From NCBI RefSeq assembly GCF_910592395.1, contig NC_088312.1, positions 14,735,292-14,799,291 on the forward strand: a stretch of 64,000 bases of DNA, given 5' to 3'. Positions 20,624 to 31,314 of the stretch are shown here, piece by piece. This DNA is from Lineus longissimus. Its lineage: Eukaryota; Nemertea; Pilidiophora; Heteronemertea; Lineidae. The notes beneath the pieces were generated by a model. It was not told the DNA's origin. It did not search any database and saw only the letters and a list, made by a program, of their open reading frames with translations. Position numbers and translations under genes: made by a program. Position 1 is the stretch's first letter. Each line of letters begins with the position of its first letter.

Positions 20624-21281
20624 ATGGATGGAGACAACAAGGTTTATCCAGATTTAAGTAATTTAAACTCTGAAAGTCAATTAAACTATGAAAGGTCTGA
20701 AAAGCCCACAGAAAGTAACCCTCAGGCTTTCAGACTACAACAAATATGTGAGGTTAAGAGTTTCTTAGAAAGCAATATTGAATTTAGAAGAAAGATATTT
20801 TCAAAGTACAAAAAAGCATTTAGCGTAATTACTGGCATTAGTCATAGTCTTATTTGTAAGCGTTGCGGCTGGCTCAGTTGGTATTTCAGCATTAGCTGGT
20901 GTCATCACCGCACCGATAGGTTTAGCTTTGGGTGGTGTGACAATAGGAAGTGCCCTTTTTTCCTCATTTCTAAGTTGGCAGAAGAAAAGCATACTTAAGA
21001 AAATTGAAAAGCATGAAAAGTTGAGTATGCTTGCAATTTCAAAACTTAACACCATCAATGATCTGGTGAGTAAGGCCATGAGTGATTCACACATTTCAAC
21101 AGATGAGTTTACCTTGATTCTCAAGGAGAAGGAGAAATACATTTCGATGAAAAATGCTATTAGGAAAAAACAAAGGGAGGCAAGTTCAGCTGTTGATGTG
21201 GAATCTTTAAAGAAGACTTTTTTAGAAGAAGGAAAAAAGATAGCTCAGACAGAGATGCTAGAAAAACTAAAAGTTCAGTAA
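20624..21281 (+). pseudogene. Polinton membrane-type protein with a frameshift
   Basis: ATG at 20624 (AATCAAATGG). The N-terminal part (about 68 codons) is hydrophilic and ends in a basic helix (FRRKIFSKYKKAF). The reading then moves to the +1 frame near 20829-20850 and encodes a long hydrophobic Gly/Ala-rich stretch (LLALVIVLFVSVAAGSVGIS and onward, about 45 residues, probably two membrane helices). A charged helical C-terminus follows (DSHISTDEFTLILKEKEKY). The architecture of basic helix, small-residue membrane hairpin and charged coil recurs in Polinton-borne proteins as I remember them; no functional name is justified. A one-base indel best explains the break. Confidence 0.55.
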
Positions 21282-21457
21282 ATCAAACAGGACTAAATAG
21301 TCCTAATCCTAATGTGGTGTATCACTATCACTATCACCATGACTTCGGTGTTAGGGGTGAATTTCCGCCAGTGCCACTACCATCGGCGCCAAGGATAGAT
21401 TGGTTCCCGATCGACTCACCAGGGATACGCAGTAGAGCACAATGTCATGAAAAATGA
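21231..21457 (+). other. Possible -1 frameshift extension after slippery A AAA AAG
   Basis: A canonical slippery heptamer A AAA AAG sits in the correct phase at 21233-21239, near the end of the preceding gene. The -1 frame from there is open for about 72 codons to TGA 21455-21457 and encodes a His/Tyr- and Pro-rich segment (VVYHYHYHHDF, PPVPLPSAPRIDWF). No strong downstream stem-loop was seen, and a one-base deletion in the A run is an equally good explanation. Confidence 0.35.
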
Positions 21458-23132
21458 CCCTTTGTATTGTAAATTCCAATCACCTGCAGGAGAGGTCAAT
21501 TTCTCTCTTGTTATTAGGTCATCCAGCTGAGCGCCAGGGCCTTGGGCCTCTTGTTTTTCAAAAACTTAAGATTTTGAATAACACATTTTCTTTGCAGGGT
21601 ATTCAGTATGGGGTCGTAATATAATAATTCAGGCAGAAGCAATCTGATGTGTTCAATGGTTAATGAATTAAAGCTAATTTAATTCAGAAAAGCCCCCTAT
21701 ATTCAAAATTAGAACTAAGTGCTAGTCTAACCAATAGCTCTCTTTGTATTAATAATAATCACTTGAATAGTCATTTGAAGTCGCATGGAAATTGGTTGAC
21801 ATCTGTTCAACAGTTTAGAGAGTAATAGGTTTTCGTTGAATTTTCAAGACAGTGGCCTGGCAGCCATATTTGTTAGCAGATTACATTGAAAACTGGGAAT
21901 ATTGTTACGAATACATATGTACATGTACATAGATACATGCAGTCATCCTCCTCCGAATACCTGGTAGAGTTTTGAAGCAACGCAGGAAATGAGCTGCCCA
22001 TCTGGATCTGTTTATGATCCAGAGTTCAGAATCAACAATAGTTTATATTTTAGGTCGTCTCCTGCTTTTTATGCTGGTGTCAAATATTTTGCTATGCTGC
22101 AATGCTTTTGGTGTAGTTTGATAGATTTAACCCTCTTTTAGTCTTAGGCCACCATGGGTTGATTTGGAGATAATGTGAGGCTTCTTACGCAACAAACCTG
22201 CAGAAAAACCTTCTTAGGGGCAGTTTTACAGGTTGCTGAATTCAGCAATCAATTTTACCAGCACAATGACTAACATTAACCCCCATGAGGATCGTCGATC
22301 CTACGAGGTTTACGAGTGGAAGTCTGAGAGAGTAGCACTGGTGTGTGAGTTGACCCCCTAGAACTCAAAAAAAATTGGCACGGTGGTGTCAAAACATGAT
22401 TTAAGAAAAAATCCAAGTTTTTAGCCCGCTAGCTTGATCGGTTTGCCCGTAGCGCCCCCTTTCAGTCAGGAAGTTAGGCCTCAAAATGGCCAAATTTGGC
22501 AAATGCATTGCCTTTTCAATCATTTCTAACATCAACATCAAATGGGTAAAACATACCAAATCAATTATCCTCTCATAGTGTACCATGGTGACTTGACAGA
22601 GGTTGACCTCAGTGCCAGTGCCATCTGGTGGTCGCTTCGGTGACCTAGCCTATCACATTTCCTGTGAACTGAACTGCAAATATGAAAATTAGTTTTTTCA
22701 ACTGAGCACTTGCATTTTTTCACTGGAGGTGTACCATTCTGATTTCACCTGGGATGGAATTTCTGATGTCCAGAGGTGAAAAGTGTCCAGTGTCCAGAAT
22801 GGTACATGTAGGTGGTCGGTGTCAAAAATGGCGGAGGCCCAAAAATGGTCCCAGAGAGGTTTCGGAGGCATTCTAGAGGGCATTATCTACTTTCAGATGT
22901 ATAGTTGGGACAAATATGTTTTTTGGTACTAAGTGCCATGCTACTTTAGGGACACCAGCAATCGGATTGGTATATTTCAGCATTTTCCGGCAATTGGGGC
23001 CTGAAAATTCAAAATTTCAGGAAAGCTCCAAAAACTCTCAATTCGAAACCATGTTGAGGGGGCCACAGAATTTTTTACCGATGCGATAACCCCCTAATAT
23101 TCAAGGAATCCATAGTCATTCCAGGGGACAAT
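21458..23132. other. No gene recognised; dispersed-repeat tail near 21.53 kb
   Basis: Non-coding by inspection. At about 21524-21555 lies CAGCTGAGCGCCAGGGCCTT followed by GGGCCTCTTG, which recurs at 30187-30222. This looks like the shared 3' terminus of a dispersed element family. The rest shows no recognisable feature. Confidence 0.4.
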
Positions 23133-24225
23133 GGGTGATTTCAAAGTTGGTTTTGGTTTTAGTGTTGGGTGTTAGTGTCAGTTTTTTTCTTAATTTCTAC
23201 CCCTAAAAACCTATGTCTGGATAAGACCAATTCGAGGTTTAGTTTAACACCAACACCTGGTTTTATCTAAACACCTAAAACCTGGGCTGAAACTAAGAAG
23301 AGGTTTATTCTGCAGGTAAAACTAACACTAAGATGGACAGAGATAAAACCTTGGAAAAACCAAACATGCATGTTGTTGTCGTTGTTACTGTTGTTTCACT
23401 ATTGTAACCGCTTCCGATCTGTATAAATTTGGTCATCTTCTTTTACGTCCATCATCATTCCCATCAGCGTTCAAAATACCAGCAACTACTTCTTGAAATG
23501 GTACGAACAACATGATTTTTTTTTTCTTAACACCAACACCAACTTTGAAATCCAGTCGGTGTTAATGCCTAAGGTGTTAGTTTTATTGGTGATAAAACCT
23601 TGGAAAAACCAAACATGCATGTTGTTGTCGTTGTTACTGTTGTTTCACTATTGTAACCGCTTCTGATCTATATAAATTTGGTCATCTTCTTTCACGTCCA
23701 TCATCATCCCCATCAGCGTTCAAAATACCAGCAACTACTTCTTTGAAATGGTACGAACAACATGATTTTTTTTTTCTTAACACCAACACCAACTTTGAAA
23801 TCCACTCGGTGTTAATGCCTAAGGTGTTAGTTTTATTGGTAATACAAAATGCACTACAAATCTTCCAAATATAACACCGAGCTGGGATTAAGATCAGACC
23901 TTGGTGTTCCAATAGGTTTCCGTGTGAAACTAAAACCTAATTTGAAAAAGGATAATGCTAAAACTAAGTGTCAAAACTAACACCAGAACTGATTTCATTT
24001 CTGGTGTTGTGGAGAGTTTTAGTTTTAGTCCCGGTGTTAATTTTTGACTCTAAAACCATCCCTTAGTTTTAAGCTAAAACCGGACATCATGCTAAAACCA
24101 ACAAACACCGACTTTGAAATAGGATGAAACTAAAACCCACTTCATTTCAATGCTGGTTTAATCAAGGGTTTTAGTGTTCCATTTAGTTTTAAAACTAAAT
24201 CTAAAAACTGACTTTGAAATCACCC
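23133..24225. mobile_element. TIR element rich in internal ACTTTGAAATC repeats
   Basis: Ends are inverted: GGGTGATTTCAAAGT at 23133-23147 and its reverse complement at 24211-24225, flanked by a 3-bp repeat AAT (23130-23132 and 24226-24228). The interior contains several further copies of ACTTTGAAATC in both orientations and AACACC/GGTGTT motifs. No transposase is encoded. A 3-bp duplication would fit Harbinger-like elements, but three bases alone are weak evidence. Confidence 0.5.
23342..23839. repeat. Tandem duplication of about 249 bp
   Basis: Two adjacent copies (23342-23590 and 23591-23839), each starting GATAAAACCTTGGAAAAACC. They differ at only a few positions, for example CTTCCGATCTG versus CTTCTGATCTA, and one T insertion. 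The duplication lies inside the TIR element. Confidence 0.85.
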
Positions 24226-24796
24226 AATATGCTGATATAACAATGATATTGGTATTTTCTGTATATGGGAGGCGAAATTCGTAAAAATATCTGGCTTAGG
24301 GGGGCGCCCTTAGTGGTACTCCTGTACTGCACTGCTCACCAGACATATACCAAAGTGAAACCTTCCAGAATGTGTCATACATCCATCATATACTTAGAAT
24401 ATGAAGGTTTGGCACTGGTATCTCTTTGGTGAAATACCACACACCTGGTGGCGCTGCATGCCAGAAAGTACTATTTTGTGTTGTTCTTCAGCCACTGGAC
24501 ATAATTATACCAAAGAAAAACAAACGCCTATAATTTGTGTAATACTGATTATCCAAGTAGTCTTCTCCTTTCACCGCCGCCGGCCCAGTAGCCCAGTAAA
24601 ACCTATAGCTACTAAACCGTGGAACAGATGTCAACCAATTTCCATGTGACTGAACATCCAGGGCAAATGAAATGCATTAACGTTACCCGAGGTGAGCACG
24701 TGGTCCCTGGACCATTCATCTTGTTAGTCTTGGAAACTTGCTTCCTATTGTTGGCATGGTTTAAGTCTGTATTTCTCTCATGTTTTTTTTCTTCAG

Positions 24797-24949
24797 ATAG
24801 AACAAGGAATAATACATCCAGAACAGGAAAATCAAAATTCTGATGATGAGGATGATGATAATGGCAGTGACGATGCTGATGATGATGGTGCAGCTGACCG
24901 TGGATCTGAGCATGACATTGGTGTAGAACCACAAGCCATGCCTGATGAG
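24797..24949 (+). CDS. Unrecognised gene, internal exon 1 (acidic)
   Basis: A 51-codon exon between a strong acceptor (polypyrimidine run ending TTCTTCAG at 24796) and a donor GAG|GTAATC. Both ends are phase 0. It encodes a very acidic segment with a run such as DDEDDDNGSDDADDD, typical of a disordered nuclear-protein linker. It joins in phase with exons at 27644 and 30523. Upstream exons and the true start were not identified. Confidence 0.55.
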
Positions 24950-25769
24950 GTAATCTAGTGTATTAATTGTCCAGCAGATATAAGATATATCTTTTTTGGC
25001 TCACCGTAGGGGAGGCTATACAACAAAACCGCAGTGTCGGTTGTCCGTCTGCGTATCCTGCTTCAAAAACAGTCGCATGTTTCTCTCTGGACTTTCAAAT
25101 ATCCAGTCGGTCTTGTTTTGATTTGTATCGCCATCTCATACAAATCACAACAAGACCGGCACGATCTTTTGAAAGGCCGAGATAAAAATAAATTAACCAA
25201 TAACAAATACAATTTATTATTATACATTTTAAAAAATGAACAAAAAATATCTAGCCAGAGCTGCAAACTAGTACGATATTGGCGTATTAGTACGATATTT
25301 TGACCTAATTTCAGCCCCAGTACGCTGGTACGATTTTGGTGCCAAAAATATGGTAATCGCGCAAAAACCCATTTCAAATTTTGCGCCTTGTCTACTTGCG
25401 CTGCGTGGAGCGTGAACTGCGGTGTGCATGCCGGGAATCGACCTGGCTTCGTAGGAATAGCACAAAATGCCAATGGCGTCTCAATTATGTCAATTTTTAC
25501 ATCGTAACTATGAAATTTTGTGTAAATTTGCGCCGTTTTCATCGAATTCAAAGACAATGAGACGGGCCAGAGAAAATGATGGTCCAGATGGGGACTCTGA
25601 CTTAGGTACTTAAGGGCCTGCAGGCCTGAAATTACCAAAATATCTGCAGAGAAAACAAAAATTTCTTGACAACAGTGGATGAAAAACCTGGTGCAAAATG
25701 GCCTTCTGGTGATCTTATTTACTGTTATGAAAATACGCATGAAGGCTGAAAATACTCCAAATCTGGGAT
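24950..25769. other. Intron-type sequence with a GGCTCACCGTAGG repeat and an inverted repeat
   Basis: TTTTTTGGCTCACCGTAGGG near 24993 recurs as TTTTTGGCTCACCGTAGGAG near 28547, marking two copies of a dispersed family. An imperfect inverted repeat of about 35 bp (CGGTCTTGTTTTGATTTGTA and its complement) is centred near 25133. No gene was recognised. Confidence 0.4.
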
Positions 25770-26560
25770 TTTTAGCTCACCTGGGTGAGCTTATGTCGTC
25801 ACGTCTTGTCCGTCGTCTGTCGGGCCGTCCGTCCGTCCGGCGTCCGTCAACAATGGTGGCACGTTTGCTCACCATTGAGTCTAGGAGGTTGAAACTTGGT
25901 GTGTGGATGTCTTATGACAGCATGACCTGACATACCGAAAATCATTGCAATTTGACCTACTTTCTGGGCTCCAGGCGGCCATCTTTGAAAACCTTATTTT
26001 GTCAATATCTCATGAATGCTGATAGCTAGGATCTTGATTTTTTTTGTGGATACCTCTGAAGAGACTACATGACATAATACCCAGGTTTTGGATTTGACCT
26101 ACTTTTCAAGGTTACAGAGGTCAAACTCTATAATTTCACCGCAGGTTGCACGTTTCGTCATCACTTGTTGTAGACTCTTTAAATTTGGCATGTAGACACT
26201 TATTGAGCATCTCTACATGTTGACCAAAAAAGTAGGTCAATGTGACCAACTTTTCAGTGATAAGTAGGTCAAGTTTGTAAAATCCTATGAAGAGATTATT
26301 ATAGAAAATTGTGTTGCCCAAGGTTACACATGACTTGACCAAGTCAGTGTGCTCTGTGTATTTGCTCCTCTCTATTTGTAGACTATAGCTAAATTAGGCA
26401 ATATTTCAACAGTGAGTATAAGCCTGCATGCCTCTACAACAATATCAAAAGGCCTTCATCCACACCAATTAATTCATGTCAACTACCAAACTACAAATCT
26501 GTCATAATATCTAGGAATAAATCAACACCAGGTGAGCACAATGTCCCAAGGACATTTCAT
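25770..26560. repeat. Dispersed repeat beginning TTTTAGCTCACCTGGGTGAG
   Basis: Starts TTTTAGCTCACCTGGGTGAG followed by GTCCGTC-rich sequence, and may end near AGGTGAGCACAATG at about 26527. Sequences with this head are, to my knowledge, common interspersed repeats in molluscs and other marine invertebrates. The ends and class are uncertain. Confidence 0.45.
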
Positions 26561-26629
26561 TTACTCCAAAAATACTACAGGCAAAAACTTAGGGTTGGCA
26601 GGTCTGTCTATCTAGCAAATGAACAGATT

Positions 26630-27165
26630 TAATTTAACATACCCGATACATTCTTCGCTTATTTCATCTTTGAATACAGATTTTTTTGAATTTAAATTAA
26701 AAAATTTTTTTAATTTTAAAAGGGAGCTATTAGCTCCCTTTTAAAAATTAAAAAAAAGGTTCCGCCATTTTAAATGCGGGTAGGGGTAAAATCTGACGCG
26801 GCTCGTGGACCGGTCTGCGGAGAGTTGGGAGGCCTTATTATTTTTCCGCGGCTCGATGGAGTACTCATTTAGTCATTAGCCAGGGTGAATTTATTCATCA
26901 AAATAAACAGAAAATATCTAGCTACCTGATGAACATTTGTAATTTAACATACCCGACAGATTCTTCGCTTATTTCGTCTTTGAATACGACTCCCTCCGAG
27001 GTTCTGACATAAAAGAAATCATTTCATGGTTGAACCCAGTCGCGTACAAAAAAACAAATTCGTCACGTGCTTGTCCACAGTGAAATCTGACGCGGCTCGT
27101 GGACCAGTCTGCGGAGAGTCGGGGAGGCCCCGCGGCTCGATGGAGTACTCTTTAGCCTGGGTGTT
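26630..27165. repeat. Duplicated block with TTTAACATACCCGA and CTGACGCGGCTCG segments
   Basis: Two diverged copies, about 26630-26900 and 26935-27165. They share TTTAACATACCCGA, TTCTTCGCTTATTTC, TCTGACGCGGCTCGTGGACC and GCGGCTCGATGGAGTACTC. A perfect hairpin, TTTTAAAAGGGAGCT with its complement AGCTCCCTTTTAAAA, lies at about 26714-26747 in the first copy. Confidence 0.6.
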
Positions 27166-27643
27166 ATCAAACTTTTTAAACTAAAGATAAGATTCCAGAA
27201 AAATGGTCAAATGGTGAAGTTTTAACTATGACACTTTTCTGAACTGCGGTGACCATTGATCTCACAGTCACATTTGGTATACATTTACAGTACCCTACAG
27301 TCAGGTGATCACAGGGATCGAAGTTCAGTTCGATCTGATTCACCGCTTGACCACCAGGGGGCCACATTTGAAAACCTATAACTTGTGATTATTATTGATA
27401 GTCCACATATCCATTCTAGAACTAGCCCTAAGCAAAACCTATTATACCGAGGACCTTCATTCCTAGGAATACCATTCCCTTCACACTAATTGTTTACGTA
27501 TTTTTCTGATTCTTTCGGTCTCATTTGACGGTTATCTTTTGCATAGCGTAACAAACAAAAATTGCTGGTCCCAATTAGTACCTTAAATACGCTTGTTTTG
27601 CTGTACGCTCGAACTCATCATTGGAAACTTTCCTATATTACAG

Positions 27644-27841
27644 AATCAATTATACCAAGATGGAAATCCCATTTTGTTTGATTTCGAAATGGTGGCCGAT
27701 GGAACTGATGATGGCGATCCTGCAGACAACCTTGAAGGGCTCAATCTGCGTATTCTGCATACCCGTCTGTTAGACTTTGAGGATGGTGTCTGGTTTGCAT
27801 TTATTAGGAATATGAGGGCTGCAGGGCTCATGCCAAACATA
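27644..27841 (+). CDS. Unrecognised gene, internal exon 2
   Basis: A 66-codon exon with acceptor TATATTACAG ending at 27643 and donor ATA|GTGAGT, both phase 0. It encodes NQLYQDGNPILFDFEM followed by an acidic stretch and a hydrophobic segment (LLDFEDGVWFAFIRNMRAAG). It joins the acidic exon at 24797 and the long exon at 30523 without a phase change. No family was recognised. Confidence 0.6.
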
Positions 27842-30186
27842 GTGAGTATAGCCTGTAAAATCCACCTGCTGTATTTTGATTCTGACCATTTTGATCTGGT
27901 CAAAACTTTGGCCACCACAACATAAACTTTGGTCAATATGGTCAGAGTTACTCGTTAGGGGAACTCATGATGCAACATTTTTAGCTCGGTTGACAAAGTC
28001 AGCGGAGCTAGTCAAATAGCTTTTCAATTGGTGTCCGTCCTTCAATCTTGCCTTCCATCCAGCCTTCCATCCAGCCATCTGTAGACAAAGTTGGGCATTT
28101 TGTAACCATAAGACCTAGGCACTTCAACTTTGGCCAAATAGAAGAACTGGACGAGATATGCTGCTGACTGAAAATTCAGCGTGATTCGATTCTTTGATTC
28201 AGCTCACTAGGGGGCAAACAGCATAAAACACAAAGCTATTTTTTCTCGCTTTATTCCAGCAGGTAGAAGCTTGAAATAAAGTTGAAGAGGTCTGCCTGAT
28301 ATAGAGGTTGTAATATAAAATAGATTAGTTTCGATTTTGATCAGCAGTTGGCGGTAGTGAGCAGAAATGTTGTTTGACCCCGGTTTGAATTTCCCCCCCC
28401 TAACTGACATTCATTTGCATCCCTGCTAGAACTGGCCGCGGTTATTGCCAAGTGTGCTGGATCGGGCCAACACAATGTATAATGTACAGTGACTTTCGAA
28501 CATGGAGGCTTGGTAGTGGCAGAGTATGTGACTGTAAAGCTTGCCTTTTTGGCTCACCGTAGGAGAGGTTGCTCGCCCGCTGACCTGTATGATCAAGAAA
28601 ATGGCGACATTTTTATTTTGACCGGATTGAAAATGAACGTGACAAATTTTATGATTTAAACGGTTCCTGAAATTAATTATTGTACGAAACTTCACAAGTT
28701 CATAAAATAAGATCCAACAGAATGGCCCTATAACGACAGGCTCAACTGAATTTGGTAAAAACAACATTCAGTTGATTTGACTTTCTCTTTGTATACTGAA
28801 GCTTTATATGATCGTATGCAGCCTCTGAGACTGGGTGATGGTCCGATTTGTGTTCAAAATATTGCGAACTTCGGGAATAAGTTCTACTATTTGGCAGGAT
28901 TATATTATATCCATTGATTTTGACAGAACAAAGCACGAAATCTTTCATTATTTATCTAACTGTATCGAGTGTTATCTAATCGAATGGAGCTTATGGGGAT
29001 AGCTGAAGCGGATTGATATGTTATTGTTGTTGTACGTGCGTCCAAGGTGATATAGGTCTTTCAGTTCGTTTGAGAAAGAGTCATATCAATGTGTTAAAAA
29101 TAACAAGCTATTTGGTGTGTTGATATTGTCATTTTCTGCATGAAATGATAGTTTGAGAGCTCACATTGACGTATTTTATTGAGGGAAAGTACATGTACAT
29201 GTAGGTCCGGATTTGGCAACACCCCAACTGTCACATGTTGATGTTCGGTTGGTAAGAAGATTTCGATTTTTATCTCAATATTTACCTTGATTTTCTCCCA
29301 GCCATTGGCTATAACAATTATCATGTGACACAGCATATTGCAGTATGTTGCCATTTGTGGCTTAAATCACATAAACTAGCTTGCCGATGTCTCGAAAGTC
29401 AAACACTTTCCGTTCGTCCCGGCCCGGTGCTTGCCCTGCAGTGTCTTAGCAATTCTACAACAAATCACGCGATTTACATTGATTTTCTCCCTGTCATTGC
29501 CCGTGACAACTATTATTATTTTAAAAGTCACAACGTGGTATGAATTCCACAGTTTTGTTGCATAGCAATATGCACCCTGAAGCCTCCACAAGCCGCGCAG
29601 CCCGGCCCACAATGAAGACCTGCAGCGGCCGCCCAGACGAACGCAGACGCTCCCTGCGCCACTCATTGAAGCCCCGGCGATCCCAACAACAGAACGAGAC
29701 GGAACTGCTGGAAACTTGCACGCGGGAAGGTGCCGATCACCCAGCATAGCGCAAACAGCAGCCGCCAAGCAACCTAAAAACAACCATTAAGCAACATAAT
29801 TGCAGCTCCCGATCAACACTCAGCTTAATCAAAACCGTCCGCCCAGTGTGCAAGCACTAACGGCCGAGACAGCCTAACTGCAGCGGACTTCGCCAGAACT
29901 ATAGAAAAGACAACCACAGGACTATGCGGCAAACTGCTCGATAAAGATTCTGCGGATTTCAAAACACTGAATGTGAGAATTGACAGTCTTTTAAGTCAGT
30001 TGAGAATGTAAGCAAATCTCTCCAGAACCTCTCGAAACAACAGACCTCTCAAAGGGAAGCTATGAAAGATATACGAAAAGAATTGGCTGTCTTGCAGTCG
30101 GACAATGACCATCTCCCAGATATGATGTCTGACGACCAGACCTATGGTTGAGGTATCAACAAACACTCATGACCTCTACCTTCACC
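27842..30186. other. Intron-type sequence with dispersed repeats
   Basis: Contains a repeat head TTTTTAGCTCGGTTGACAAA near 27979, a GGCTCACCGTAGGAG fragment near 28547 and a GC-rich block at about 29560-29780. At 29885-30010 the frame encoding TIEKTTTGLCGKLLDKDSA and DFKTLNVRIDSLLSQL suggests a coiled-coil remnant of a transposon protein, but it is short and stops at once. No working gene is seen. Confidence 0.4.
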
Positions 30187-30225
30187 CATGTATTTCAGCT
30201 GAGCGCCAGGCCCTTGGGCCTCTTA
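30187..30225. repeat. Dispersed-repeat 3' tail copy
   Basis: TTTCAGCTGAGCGCCAGGCC followed by CTTGGGCCTCTT matches the segment at 21524-21555 with one or two differences. Probably the common 3' end of a retroposon or Helitron-like family. Confidence 0.5.
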
Positions 30226-30522
30226 TTAATTCATCCATGTGGTATGCATATCATGCATGTAATATGGTAGTAAAGTTACATCAAAAGCCAAAGTTGCATT
30301 GCTATTGATCTCCTGCTTTCTCTGCAGATTGGTGTGGACATTCCTTGAAACTTTTTTTGCTGTCCCCTTAAGTTCTCATTATACAAATTATTCAGTACTG
30401 ATGAAGACTTATCGGGTGAATTGGCATTTTTCGGGCTACCTCTACCTCTACCTCACTGTTGAAATCTCAAAATGTGCGGGATCCATTGTTACTTACCATT
30501 AAGGTATCCTTTTTCCTTTCAG

Positions 30523-31314
30523 CCTGCTGGGTATGAAGTGTTGAGTAAGATGATGATGGAGGTGTTCCTGAAAGGTTTTGCTCATAACCAAGACTACATT
30601 GGTACGTTTCTTCAGGACTGTTTACCTAACTTGGCACCATTGTATAAGGCAAATGCACCAGCTGAAACATCAGATAAGTCATTGGCCTTTGGTGTCCCAC
30701 ATTGTCTTGTCTATGGGCGAGGTGAAGAACTACGTGTAGGGCCTGATCGGTCTCGGCAACGATATCGGCAGATTAAACAAAAAAAGAATTGTGACCAATC
30801 TCGGTCTCGGTCTCGATCTTCCAGTCCCGAAAATCCTCTGGGAATGGTCTATAGAGAAGGTTTTGAACATGAACCTCGTCATGCAGAAAGAAAACGCTAT
30901 CCAGCAGAGATCATTGTAAAAAATGAGGCGATTAGTAACTTCACTGAATCCCATAAACCTGATATAATGTTCATTGATTATAGCCACAGGGATGGGTGTC
31001 TCAGAGTTAAGTTGGTTGTTGAAATAAGTACCAATGTGAGATATGGTCGGGATGTTGACTTTTACCCCAACTATGTTGAGTATGCTACAGCACATTGTGT
31101 GTGGTCCTGCTTTTCATCGTTACAGTCAGGGCAGACTAAGGTCATTGGTTTGTGTTGTTTTGTTGAAGGCTTCAGAGGCATTAAAATTGAAAAGACTGGT
31201 GATCATCAGTGGTCCGTGCATGAAACCAAATTCGTACATTTCACTAACAGTGATGATGTTGGGCTGCTTCTCGCCACTATAAATGATGAGGTTGGTGTTG
31301 CTGATAACCAATAA
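30523..31314 (+). CDS. Unrecognised gene, terminal coding exon
   Basis: A 263-codon exon after acceptor CTTTCAG at 30522, phase 0, ending at TAA 31312-31314. It starts PAGYEVLSKMMMEVFLKGFA. A central SR-type stretch (SRSRSRSSSPEN) follows. The C-terminal half has the pattern KPDIMFIDY ... VKLVVEIST followed by a Tyr-rich helix, which resembles the PD...ExS core of PD-(D/E)XK nuclease-fold proteins, although the usual Lys is not evident. Candidate polyadenylation signals AATAAA are at 31734 and 31921. It may be a host gene or a domesticated transposon gene; function unknown. Confidence 0.6.
   Translation, partial: PAGYEVLSKMMMEVFLKGFAHNQDYIGTFLQDCLPNLAPLYKANAPAETSDKSLAFGVPHCLVYGRGEELRVGPDRSRQRYRQIKQKKNCDQSRSRSRSSSPENPLGMVYREGFEHEPRHAERKRYPAEIIVKNEAISNFTESHKPDIMFIDYSHRDGCLRVKLVVEISTNVRYGRDVDFYPNYVEYATAHCVWSCFSSLQSGQTKVIGLCCFVEGFRGIKIEKTGDHQWSVHETKFVHFTNSDDVGLLLATINDEVGVADNQ

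Larger units (their letters stand above)
10196..21457. mobile_element. Decayed Polinton/Maverick-like element (interrupted by a BEL element)
   Basis: The limits given are the first and last recognisable gene, not proven ends. Excluding the 4.77-kb BEL insertion, about 6.5 kb of tightly packed intronless genes encode a major capsid-like protein, a penton-like protein, a packaging ATPase, a retroviral-type integrase with chromodomain, an HNH-type nuclease and small proteins. This combination is diagnostic of Polintons. Protein-primed DNA polymerase B and the adenain-like protease, normally present, were not found. Several genes carry stops or frameshifts, so this is a dead copy. It is AT-richer than its flanks. 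Confidence 0.82.

Noticed and set aside
24627-24702. Upstream exon ending at CGAG|GTGAGC joined to the acidic exon at 24797
   Set aside because: The phase does not fit the phase-0 exon; the fitting frame contains a stop a few codons upstream.
30299-30502. Possible extra exon after TTTCTCTGCAG of the three-exon gene
   Set aside because: The only open phase does not match the phase-0 exons on both sides, and no good donor follows.
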